64,000 nt of DNA, from contig NZ_JACKXE010000002.1 of assembly GCF_014212315.1 (NCBI RefSeq), positions 310,001 to 374,000 on the forward strand, written 5' to 3'. The DNA is from Nocardioides luti. GTDB lineage: Bacteria; Actinomycetota; Actinomycetes; Propionibacteriales; Nocardioidaceae. Position numbers and translations under genes: made by a program. The notes beneath the pieces are model-generated. The model searched no databases. It saw nothing but the letters and a program-made list of their open reading frames with translations, and was not told where the DNA came from. How positions within the stretch are numbered: the stretch's first letter is position 1; every line of letters begins with the position of its first letter. Of this stretch, positions 16,394 through 23,743 are shown piece after piece.

Positions 16394-18022
16394 TCAGAGA
16401 TCGATGACAGCGAGGTCGCCGTCGGCGTGCCGGGCGCGGAGCAGCTTCTTGTCGAACTTGCCGACCGAGGTCTTGGGCACGTCGGGCACGAAGCACCACC
16501 GCTCGGGCAGCCACCACTTGGCGACCTTGCCCTCGAGAAAGTCCCGCAACTGGGAGGGAGTCACCTCGGACCCGTCCCGAACGACGATCACGGCCAGGGG
16601 CCGTTCCTGCCACTTCTCGTCCGGAACGCCGATGACGGTCGCTTCCAGCACATCCGGGTGACCTGCGAGCAGCAACTCGAGCTCCACTGACGAGATCCAC
16701 TCGCCGCCCGATTTGATGACGTCCTTCGCCCGGTCGGTCAAGGTGACGAAACTACGCTCGTCGATCCGTCCCACGTCTCCGGTACGCAGCCATCCGTCGT
16801 CGAACTTTTCCGCGTCCTCGTCACCGATGTAGGACCCCGTGATCCATGGGCCGCGAACCTGGATCTCCCCGACTGACTTCCCGTCGTGCGGCACCTCGTT
16901 ACCGTCGTCGTCGATCAGTCGCAGCTCGACCCCGGCGACGGGACGACCTTGGGAGGCCCGCAGTGCCCAGTGCTCCTCGCCCTCGACCGCTGCCGGCGGC
17001 CGAGCGATAGCGGCTAGGGGCGAGGTCTCGGTCATCCCCCACGCCTGCACGATCTGCACGCCGTACTTCTCCTGGAAGGCCTTCATTAGATGAAGCGGCA
17101 CGGCCGATCCACCGCAGGCCACCAGCCCCAGCGACGAGATGTCGTGACCGGGGTTGGAGTCGAGGTGATTCAGGACGTCACTCCAGATCGTAGGCACAGC
17201 TCCGGCGATCGTGGGGCGCTCGCTGCTGATGAGTCGCACCAGTGGCTCGGCCTGGAGGAACCGTTCGGGCATGACCAGGTCGGCTCCTGCCATCAAAGCC
17301 GCGTAGACCAGTCCCCAGGCGTTGGCATGGAACATCGGCACGATCGCCAGGATGGCATCGTCACCGGTGACGCTCAGCCCGTCGGCGGCACACGCAGCCA
17401 TCGAGTGGAGGTAGGTCGATCGGTGGCTGTAGGCCACGCCCTTGGGGTTGCCGGTAGTGCCCGAGGTGTAGCACATGGCCGCAGCGGAGAGCTCATCGAG
17501 TTCCGGCCACTCGAACGTCTCCAGGTGACCTCCGATGAAGTCGTCGTAACCGACAACGGTGAGGCCGTCACGTTCGAGCGGCGCGAGATCGACACCCCCC
17601 GTGACGACCACGGTGTGCACCTCGGCGAGCTGCGGTAGGACCGCCGCCAGGAGCGGGGCGAGCGTACCGTCGACGATCACCACCCGGTCGTCAGCGTGGT
17701 TGGCGATGTAGACCAGCTGCTCGGGGGTCAGTCGAGGGTTGAGGGTGTGCAGGACTGCCCCCATGGAGGGCACTGCACAGTAGGCCTCGACGTGCTCCTG
17801 GTTGTTCCACATCAAGGTGGCGACCCGCTCGTCCCCCACGACCCCGCAGGCCCGCAGCGCGTGGGCCAGCTGCGCCGAGCGGCGTCCCACCTCGGCGAAC
17901 GTGCCGGTCCTGACCGAGCCGTCGGGCTGGAGCGTGCGCACGCGCGCGGTGGCGTGCACACGGGCACCGTGCCGCAGGATGGCTGCCGTCGTCAGCTGGA
18001 CGTTCATCATGGTGCTCTGCAC
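16394..18022 (-). CDS. Fatty-acyl-CoA synthetase (AMP-forming)
   Basis: An ANL-superfamily ligase that activates a fatty acid with ATP and CoA. The GTG 18022 is chosen because GGAGG lies seven bases upstream; the ATGs at 18010/18007 follow closely. Motifs: AAMCYTSGTTGNPKGVAYSHRS (P-loop, A3), VQAWGMTETSPLA (A5), GWLRTGDVGRIDE (A7), DVIKSGGEWISSVELE (A8) and TSVGKFDKKLLR with the catalytic Lys (A10). At about 542 residues it is full length and resembles medium- to long-chain FadD-type enzymes. It sits after the ferredoxin reductase in the CYP153 operon and would deliver acyl-CoA to beta-oxidation. Confidence 0.92.
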   Translation of the reverse strand: MQSTMMNVQLTTAAILRHGARVHATARVRTLQPDGSVRTGTFAEVGRRSAQLAHALRACGVVGDERVATLMWNNQEHVEAYCAVPSMGAVLHTLNPRLTPEQLVYIANHADDRVVIVDGTLAPLLAAVLPQLAEVHTVVVTGGVDLAPLERDGLTVVGYDDFIGGHLETFEWPELDELSAAAMCYTSGTTGNPKGVAYSHRSTYLHSMAACAADGLSVTGDDAILAIVPMFHANAWGLVYAALMAGADLVMPERFLQAEPLVRLISSERPTIAGAVPTIWSDVLNHLDSNPGHDISSLGLVACGGSAVPLHLMKAFQEKYGVQIVQAWGMTETSPLAAIARPPAAVEGEEHWALRASQGRPVAGVELRLIDDDGNEVPHDGKSVGEIQVRGPWITGSYIGDEDAEKFDDGWLRTGDVGRIDERSFVTLTDRAKDVIKSGGEWISSVELELLLAGHPDVLEATVIGVPDEKWQERPLAVIVVRDGSEVTPSQLRDFLEGKVAKWWLPERWCFVPDVPKTSVGKFDKKLLRARHADGDLAVIDL

Positions 18023-18105
18023 GAGTAGTCCTCCGGCGATGGGGTGTTGAGGGGGGCGGTGATGGGGTGCGGGGCTTCGCCGAGGCGCGCGCCCGGCACT
18101 GTGAA

Positions 18106-19308
18106 TCAGGAGGCGGCGGGCCGTTGCAGTTCCGCCCGATCGACGTCGAGACCCTGGCCGAGCGTTCTCTTGGCCTTCATGAAGTCCCGGGGACGGTTCA
18201 CACAGTCCGCGGCGAGCAACCGCCCACGTTGGAGGTAGTAGCAGGTGAAGTCGCGATCGCGCGCGGGGTCGCCGCTTAGCACGATCTCGTCGTAGCCCGT
18301 GTTCAGTCCCGCGATCTGCAGCTTCAGGTCGTACTGGTCGGACCAAAACCACGGCAGCGCCGAGATAGGCCGCTCCTTGCCGCACAGCGTGGCGGCAGCC
18401 GCCTTCGCCTGCTCACCCGCGCTGGGCACCGCTTCAAGTCGCACCCGCCGGCCGTAGCGAGAAATGTAATGGATGGCGCAGTCCCCCGCCGCGACGATCT
18501 TGGGATCGCTGGTCGAGGCGAAGTCGTCGATCACGACACCGTCCTCGACCTGCAGGCCCGCCTCAGAGGCGAGCTCGGTGTTCGGGACCAAGCCCACACC
18601 CACGATGACCAGGTCTGCGGGAATCCGCTCACCCCCGGCTAGCACCACCTCGCCGGCGCGGCCGTCGCCGGCCACGGCCTCGACGAGAGCGCCCGTCCGC
18701 ACCACGACCCCGGCGTCGCGGTGGATGCGCTCGTAGAACATCGACACCTCAGCAGCCGTGACCCTCTCCAGGACACGTTCGGCGGCCTCCAGGACCGTTA
18801 CCTCCAGCCCGAGGGCGCGCAACGACGCGGCGGTCTCCAGCCCGATGTAGCCCCCGCCGACGATCACGGCTCGGCGACCCGAGGCCGTGGCCTCACGGAT
18901 CGCCTCGACGTCCGCGAACGTCCGCAGGTAGAAGACGCCCGGCAGATCGATGCCAGGAATAGCCAGCGGACGCGCCCGGCCCCCGGTGCACAACGCGAGG
19001 CCGTCGTAGGCGAGCGTCTCACCGTCGCTCAGCACGACCTCTCCGGCCGCACGATCAATCTCGGTGACCGTCGCCCGCAACAGGCGGATCTTCTGCTTGT
19101 CGTAGAACTCCGCCTTGCGGATGGCGAGCTCCTCCAAGCTGCTCTTGCCGGCAAGGTAGGCCTTGGACAGGGGAGGCCGCTGGTACGGAAGCGCGGCTTC
19201 GTCACCGATGACGACAACCTCACCTGCCCACCCCTCCTGGCGAAGGCTGGCGGCCAACTGGGCCCCGGCGTGGCTGGCCCCGACGATCAGCGCCCTCCCC
19301 GAGGTCAC
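18106..19308 (-). CDS. NAD(P)H ferredoxin reductase for CYP153
   Basis: A 400-residue FAD reductase of the rubredoxin/rhodocoxin-reductase type. It passes electrons from NAD(P)H to the [2Fe-2S] ferredoxin. The N-terminal FAD fold is ALIVGASHAGAQLAASLRQEG, the NAD fold is AVIVGGGYIGLETAASLRALG, and the third FAD motif is KIVAAGDCAIHY. The C-terminal reductase domain contains LPWFWSDQYDLKLQIAGL. The ATG overlaps the P450 stop by ATGA (19305-19308). With the P450 and ferredoxin it forms a three-component class I system. Confidence 0.93.
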   Translation of the reverse strand: MTSGRALIVGASHAGAQLAASLRQEGWAGEVVVIGDEAALPYQRPPLSKAYLAGKSSLEELAIRKAEFYDKQKIRLLRATVTEIDRAAGEVVLSDGETLAYDGLALCTGGRARPLAIPGIDLPGVFYLRTFADVEAIREATASGRRAVIVGGGYIGLETAASLRALGLEVTVLEAAERVLERVTAAEVSMFYERIHRDAGVVVRTGALVEAVAGDGRAGEVVLAGGERIPADLVIVGVGLVPNTELASEAGLQVEDGVVIDDFASTSDPKIVAAGDCAIHYISRYGRRVRLEAVPSAGEQAKAAAATLCGKERPISALPWFWSDQYDLKLQIAGLNTGYDEIVLSGDPARDRDFTCYYLQRGRLLAADCVNRPRDFMKAKRTLGQGLDVDRAELQRPAAS

Positions 19309-20705
19309 GCGTCGGTCTTCGGCGTCAACTGGACCATCAACCGGCTGATCCCGCGCACGAAGTTGGACTGGACATACTCCGGCTCACCCACGACCTCGAT
19401 CTTCTCGAAGCGCGGGAGCAGCTCTTCCCACAGGATCCGCAGCTGCAGCTCGGCCAGACGGTTGCCCATGCACCGGTGGACGCCAAAGCCGAACGCGATG
19501 TGGTTGCGTGCGTTTTTGCGGTCGATGATGAGATCGTCCGGACGTTCGAACACTCGCTCGTCGCGGTTTCCCGAGGCGTACCACATGACCACCTTGTCGC
19601 CCTCACGGATGAACTGGCCGTTGAGGACCGTGTCCTTCTTCGCAACGCGACGCATGTAGGCCAGCGGCGTCTGCCAGCGGATGATCTCTGAGATCATGTT
19701 GGGGATGAGGTCCGGGTTGGCCTTGAGCTTCTCGAACTGGTCGGGGAACTGATTGAGGGCGAGAACACCCCCGCTCATAGAGTTGCGTGTGGTGTCGTTG
19801 CCGCCGACGATCAGGAGCACCAGGTTGCCCAGGAACTCCATCGGGCGGTCGATCAGGTCCTTGGTGTGCTCGTTGCTCTGGAGCATGGTGATCAGGTCGA
19901 ACCCGGGTTCCTCACCTGCCGCGAGTCGCGCCTGCTTGTCCCGCCACAGCGCGCTCAGTCCCCGCGCCGCGTCGACGAAGCCCCGGAAGACCTCGTCGTT
20001 GTCGGATGGTCCGCCGTTGGCCTGCTCCATGGAGCTGGCCAGGTCCGACCACTCGACGAGCTTGCGGCGTTGGTCGTATGGGAAGTCGAGTAGGGTCGCG
20101 AGCATCCGCGCGGTGAGCTCGATCGAGACGCGGTCGACCCAGTTGAAGGGCTCACCTACCGGGAGCTCGTCCAGTACTTCCTGGACCCGCGTGCGGATCA
20201 AACTCTCCATCTCGCGCAGGTTCTTGGGGGCGACTACGCCTTGGACCGCGGCTCGCTGGCGGTCGTGTCGGGGCGGGTCCATGGCGATGAACATCGCGAC
20301 ATCCATGAACCGTGGGGGCTCGCCGATGATGATGAAGGGCTCAGCCGAGAAGGTCTCATGGTCTTTGTCGACCGCGATGATGTCGGCGTGCCGAGTGACG
20401 GACCAGAAAGGTCCGAACGGGCTGTCGGCCTGGTAGTGGACGGGTGCCTCGTTGCGCACGCGCTCGAAGTAGGACTGCCACTTGCCCTGACGGTAGAGGA
20501 ACGGGTTGCTCAGGTCGATGTCGGCGAGGGCGACGTCCTCCACGGGGGGAATGGGCTCCTCGACGAAGATCTTCTTCCCGTTGGTCCGTGTCACGAAGCG
20601 ACGGGTCTTGTCGTACAGGTGCGCCCCGCGGATCTGGATCTCCATCGGGATGATGGACTGGGCTCGCTCAGCCACGGCGTCGGTCACGGTAGTCAGGGTC
20701 GTCAT
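19305..20705 (-). CDS. Cytochrome P450, CYP153 alkane hydroxylase
   Basis: A soluble P450 of 466 residues closely resembling the CYP153A family, which adds a terminal hydroxyl group to medium-chain alkanes. The N-terminal FLYRQGKWQSYFERVRNEAP and SPFGPFWSVTRHADIIAVD stretches are family-typical. The I-helix is LIVGGNDTTRNSMSGG, the K-helix ExxR is SEIIRWQTP, and the haem ligand Cys is in FGFGVHRCMGNRLAEL. It lies between its ferredoxin (22 bases upstream) and its reductase (4-base overlap). It is likely the operating alkane hydroxylase of this strain, given the broken alkB nearby. Confidence 0.95.
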   Translation of the reverse strand: MTTLTTVTDAVAERAQSIIPMEIQIRGAHLYDKTRRFVTRTNGKKIFVEEPIPPVEDVALADIDLSNPFLYRQGKWQSYFERVRNEAPVHYQADSPFGPFWSVTRHADIIAVDKDHETFSAEPFIIIGEPPRFMDVAMFIAMDPPRHDRQRAAVQGVVAPKNLREMESLIRTRVQEVLDELPVGEPFNWVDRVSIELTARMLATLLDFPYDQRRKLVEWSDLASSMEQANGGPSDNDEVFRGFVDAARGLSALWRDKQARLAAGEEPGFDLITMLQSNEHTKDLIDRPMEFLGNLVLLIVGGNDTTRNSMSGGVLALNQFPDQFEKLKANPDLIPNMISEIIRWQTPLAYMRRVAKKDTVLNGQFIREGDKVVMWYASGNRDERVFERPDDLIIDRKNARNHIAFGFGVHRCMGNRLAELQLRILWEELLPRFEKIEVVGEPEYVQSNFVRGISRLMVQLTPKTDA

Positions 20706-20727
20706 GGTGCAGTCTTCCTCTCGACGG

Positions 20728-21048
20728 TCACATCTGGAACTCGGGGAGTCGGACGACGAGGCCGTCCCAGCTCTCGCTCACCCGCATCTGGCACGAGAGC
20801 CGCGAGGTCGGCTCGCGCTCGGGGTTCATGGCGAGCATCTCCTCCTCGACCGGACCCGAACGGCCGACTTCGGCGATCCACTGGTCCTCGACGATCACAT
20901 GGCACGTGCCACACGCGGCCTCCCCGCCACAATCGCCGTCGATCCCGGGCACCATGTTGTCTACGGCGATCTGCATGAGGGACGCACCCTCCTCGAGGGG
21001 TGCCTCGCGCTTCTCCCCGTCGTGGGAGATGAAGGTGACAACTGACAT
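20728..21048 (-). CDS. [2Fe-2S] ferredoxin (adrenodoxin type)
   Basis: A 106-residue ferredoxin, first gene of the CYP153 operon and electron donor to the P450. The start ATG 21048 has AAGGAG nine bases upstream. The cluster ligands are the Cys residues of DCGGEAACGTCHVIVEDQW (C-x5-C-x2-C) plus a fourth Cys in RLSCQMRVSESWDGL. This pattern is that of adrenodoxin/putidaredoxin. It is divergent from an AraC regulator, with paired direct repeats in the 109-bp gap. Confidence 0.95.
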   Translation of the reverse strand: MSVVTFISHDGEKREAPLEEGASLMQIAVDNMVPGIDGDCGGEAACGTCHVIVEDQWIAEVGRSGPVEEEMLAMNPEREPTSRLSCQMRVSESWDGLVVRLPEFQM

Positions 21049-21071
21049 GGAACGACTCCTTGCTCGAACGT

Positions 21072-21131
21072 GAGTCAAGTGTTGGCACTCTGGACATGCT
21101 GTGGCTATGGTCACTCGAGTCAATATGTTGT
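21072..21131. promoter_or_regulatory. Direct-repeat pair, candidate AraC regulator site
   Basis: GAGTCAAGTGTTGG (from 21072) and GAGTCAATATGTTGTG (from 21117) share GAGTCAA and GTTG and start 45 bp apart, between the divergent araC and ferredoxin genes. AraC proteins bind direct repeats with near-helical spacing, so these are plausible operators for the CYP153 operon. Confidence 0.5.
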
Positions 21132-21157
21132 GATTTCGGCTCAGGAGGTCACTGCCC

Positions 21158-22177
21158 ATGAAGTCCCCCGAGCCCGGGGTGCCTCCGTTGGCGTTCGTCC
21201 AGCTCTTGAACAGCGATGCTCTCGGTCCTCAAGCCGTAGGTCGCTTCCGCGCGATCATCGACCGCGAGGGGACTTCCGAACTGGAGCTGGTCCAGCGCGA
21301 CCGACAGGTGCCGATCCGGTGGTTCCGTGAGGTCTACCCCGGACTCGACCACGACGAAGCCACAAGCCTCGGGCTCTCCTTCGCCGAGCACGCGCAATTG
21401 ACGTCGTTCGGCCCGCTCAGCCTGCCGCTAGTCAGCTCCGGCTCCGTGGCCGAGGTCTTCGAGCTGCTCGGGTATCTTCCGATCATCTCGAGCGCCTTGC
21501 GCCCCCACTTCCACAGCAGTCAGCGCAGCCTAACCGTGGGCCTCACCGGCCACACCGGCGATCGTGATCTCGACTGCCTAGTCATCACCTACGGCGGAGC
21601 GGCACTGCTGCGGCTCCTCGACATGCTGACGGGCCCGCTGCCAGGCGTCACGATGAACCTGGCTTGGAAGACACCCCAGTCCCCTCAGCGCATCGCCGGC
21701 GCGCTGGCCGGACGCTTGGTGTTCGGCGCACGCGCGTCGTTCATCGACGTTCCCGTCGACATCCTCCAAGCACCCTGTCGCTTCCCCGACCCGGTCGCCT
21801 ATCGCATGGCCATCGGCGAACTGCGCCGAAGCCTCGACCGTCACACCGCTGCCACCAGCTTTACCGAGACCGTGAGGCGATTGCTCGAGGAGGACCCCGG
21901 ACACATCAGCAGCCATGACATGGCTGAGCTCCTCGCAGTCTCCCCGAGCACCATGAAAAGGCGCCTCCACGAGGAGGGCACGACCTTCCGCGACGTACAG
22001 CAATCGCTGTTGCGCGAGAGGGCGATCGTCCGCCTGCTCGACCGATCGCTGACGGTCGGTCAGATCGCCATAGATCTCGGCTATAGCGACCTGGGCAACT
22101 TCTCGCATGCCTTTAAACGCTGGACCGGGCAGTCGCCAAGCGAATTCCGTCAGTTCGGTCGCCGCGAACCGGGCTAG
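21158..22177 (+). CDS. AraC-family transcriptional activator
   Basis: A 339-residue AraC/XylS regulator with an N-terminal arabinose-binding-type domain (about 20-210). The C-terminal double HTH contains SSHDMAELLAVSPSTMKRRLHEEGTTFRDVQ and IAIDLGYSDLGNFSHAFKRWTGQSPSEFRQ, the AraC signature. It is divergently placed next to the CYP153 operon, a common arrangement for alkane-responsive activators of CYP153 genes. Activation of the operon by an alkane or its product is therefore likely, but inferred. Confidence 0.9.
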   Translation: MKSPEPGVPPLAFVQLLNSDALGPQAVGRFRAIIDREGTSELELVQRDRQVPIRWFREVYPGLDHDEATSLGLSFAEHAQLTSFGPLSLPLVSSGSVAEVFELLGYLPIISSALRPHFHSSQRSLTVGLTGHTGDRDLDCLVITYGGAALLRLLDMLTGPLPGVTMNLAWKTPQSPQRIAGALAGRLVFGARASFIDVPVDILQAPCRFPDPVAYRMAIGELRRSLDRHTAATSFTETVRRLLEEDPGHISSHDMAELLAVSPSTMKRRLHEEGTTFRDVQQSLLRERAIVRLLDRSLTVGQIAIDLGYSDLGNFSHAFKRWTGQSPSEFRQFGRREPG

Positions 22178-22188
22178 GTAGGGCCCGG
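22169..22188 (+). terminator. Short hairpin at araC end
   Basis: CCGGGC (22169-22174) and GCCCGG (22183-22188) form a six-base stem with the araC TAG stop in the loop region. There is no T-run, so termination strength is uncertain. Confidence 0.35.
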
Positions 22189-22517
22189 CTACCAACCTTC
22201 GCTCGCTTCGCGCCACTCAAGCAGCACGCTCGCGGCGTTGTTCACGCAGTCACGTCACCGTTGACGATCCAAGTGGGGGCGTCATCCCTCCCGACACGCA
22301 CGCCGACAGCCATGTCAGCTCAGCGTGCGACTCGCACCCTTCCGTCGTCACACGGCAGAGGAACAGGCACCAGCCGGGAGTACCGACCGGGAGTACCGGT
22401 CGCGCCCGTGTCGAACCCGACCGCGCTGAGATCCCGCAGAGTCCCTCCGCCACGGTGCGCTTGCGACCGTGGCGCCCACGGGAACTTCGGGGATAAAGCG
22501 GCCCACCCACGTCTTAG
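22178..22517. other. Intergenic, nothing recognised
   Basis: 340 bases between the convergent araC and thioesterase genes. No reading frame with coding character and no RNA gene was recognised; a tandem ACCGGGAGTACCG-like phrase occurs at about 22374-22402. Confidence 0.5.
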
Positions 22518-23006
22518 TCATCGCGGCCTGCCCTGGTCGAAGTGGGTCACGTCCACCCTCAGGAAAAGGGCCGAAGCGAAGGCGACAGTTGGTCCTCCGG
22601 TCTCACTCATGTCGGCCTCCACGAAGAGCTTGCGCCCTTCTGTCCGGACGACCCTGGCCGCGAGCTCGTAGGTGGTGCCGAGGATGACGGGCGAGTCGTA
22701 GCGCACCTCGAGCTTCCGGGTCACCGCTGGACTGCCGGTGAGGTAGAGCAGGAACCCGAACAGGTCGTCGAGGACCGTTGCCACGGCGCCTCCGTGCGCG
22801 ATCCCGGGAGCGCCGACGTGGCGCTCGTCGAAGACGTGAACCGCATGCACCTCGTCGCCGCGACGCTGGACGGTGAGGTGATGGCCGTGGGGGTTGTCGG
22901 GTCCGCAGGCGAGGCAGTGGTCGTGGTGCGGCGGAAGCCGGGCGCCGTCCTCGTACGCCCGGAACTTCTCGTTCCAGCTCGCGAGGAGCTCATCCAGGCT
23001 GGTCAC
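22518..23006 (-). CDS. PaaI-type hotdog thioesterase
   Basis: A 162-residue 4HBT thioesterase, paralogous to the 9077 gene. It has HHDHCLACGPDNPHGHHL, then GAPGIAHGGAVATVLDDLFGFLLYLTG with the HGG/Asp motif, LEVRYDSPVILG and the ending RVDVTHFDQGRP. Its ATG overlaps the stop of the TetR gene upstream (ATGA, 23003-23006), so the two are made together. It may hydrolyse the acyl-CoA species sensed or exported by the neighbouring TetR/MmpL system. Confidence 0.88.
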   Translation of the reverse strand: MTSLDELLASWNEKFRAYEDGARLPPHHDHCLACGPDNPHGHHLTVQRRGDEVHAVHVFDERHVGAPGIAHGGAVATVLDDLFGFLLYLTGSPAVTRKLEVRYDSPVILGTTYELAARVVRTEGRKLFVEADMSETGGPTVAFASALFLRVDVTHFDQGRPR

Positions 23007-23632
23007 GGCCGCTCACCCGATTCGTGGTCATCGCGAGTGCGAGGTGTCGCGAGACCGTCGAGGATCAGTTCGCAGATCGCCGCAGAGAAACGGGCCGCAT
23101 CTGCGGACGGGCCAGTTGAAGACCCCTCGACCGCGGCGCTGAGACCGGCCACGGTGATGGCACCGAAGACGCTCATTGCAACGGCACCCGGATCGGCGAC
23201 CTGGCGCAGCGAGCCGTCGGCGACGCCGTCGGCCAGAAGCTTCTCGATCGGCTGGTAGAACGCGCTCCGCAAAGCCTCGGCGAGGTCAGGCAGCCGGGTG
23301 GCACGGCCGAGGTCCCCCACGAGTGCCCGGCACAGGAACGGATGCTCGACCATCACACTTAGTTGTGCTGCGACGGCGGCCTCGAGCCGGGTACGGGCAT
23401 CCTCGACCGTTGAGACTGCGACACCGACCTCGCCAGCGATGAGGTCAAGCAGGTCTCCCAAAAGGAATGCGAGGACCCCGTTCTTGCCGTCCAGGTGGTA
23501 ATAGATCGTGGCCTTCGGGATACCCGTGGCTTCGGCGATGTCGTCGATCTTGGTGCCGTCCAGACCGCGCTCGGCGATCAGCTCGGCCGCGCCGTAGAGC
23601 TGACTGGCCAGCTTCGCCGGAAGTTTCCTCAC
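23003..23632 (-). CDS. TetR/AcrR-family repressor of MmpL operon
   Basis: A TetR regulator with the HTH at the N-terminus: ELIAERGLDGTKIDDIAEATGIPKATIYYHLDGKNGVLAFLLGDLL. The GTG at 23632 (VRKLPAKLASQ) is favoured because GGAGGA lies ten bases upstream; the GTG four codons earlier is too close to that site. About 209 residues. It is divergent from the MmpL transporter with a perfect 23-bp palindrome between them, and co-translated with a thioesterase. Repression of both directions is the simplest model. Confidence 0.88.
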   Translation of the reverse strand: MRKLPAKLASQLYGAAELIAERGLDGTKIDDIAEATGIPKATIYYHLDGKNGVLAFLLGDLLDLIAGEVGVAVSTVEDARTRLEAAVAAQLSVMVEHPFLCRALVGDLGRATRLPDLAEALRSAFYQPIEKLLADGVADGSLRQVADPGAVAMSVFGAITVAGLSAAVEGSSTGPSADAARFSAAICELILDGLATPRTRDDHESGERP

Positions 23633-23693
23633 CGCTCTCACTCCTCCCCTTGTGCCCCACCGTGCCAACTGGCCTCGACGTCGACCACATCCT

Positions 23694-23716
23694 ATGTTGT
23701 ACTGCCAGTACAACAT
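23694..23716. promoter_or_regulatory. Perfect palindromic TetR operator
   Basis: ATGTTGTACTG and CAGTACAACAT form perfect 11-base arms around one central C. The site is 28 bases before the MmpL ATG (23744) and about 62 bases before the tetR GTG on the other strand. It is the obvious binding site for the adjacent TetR protein. Confidence 0.8.
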
Positions 23717-23743
23717 TTCAGTCCAGAGCATTGGTGCGGGTGA

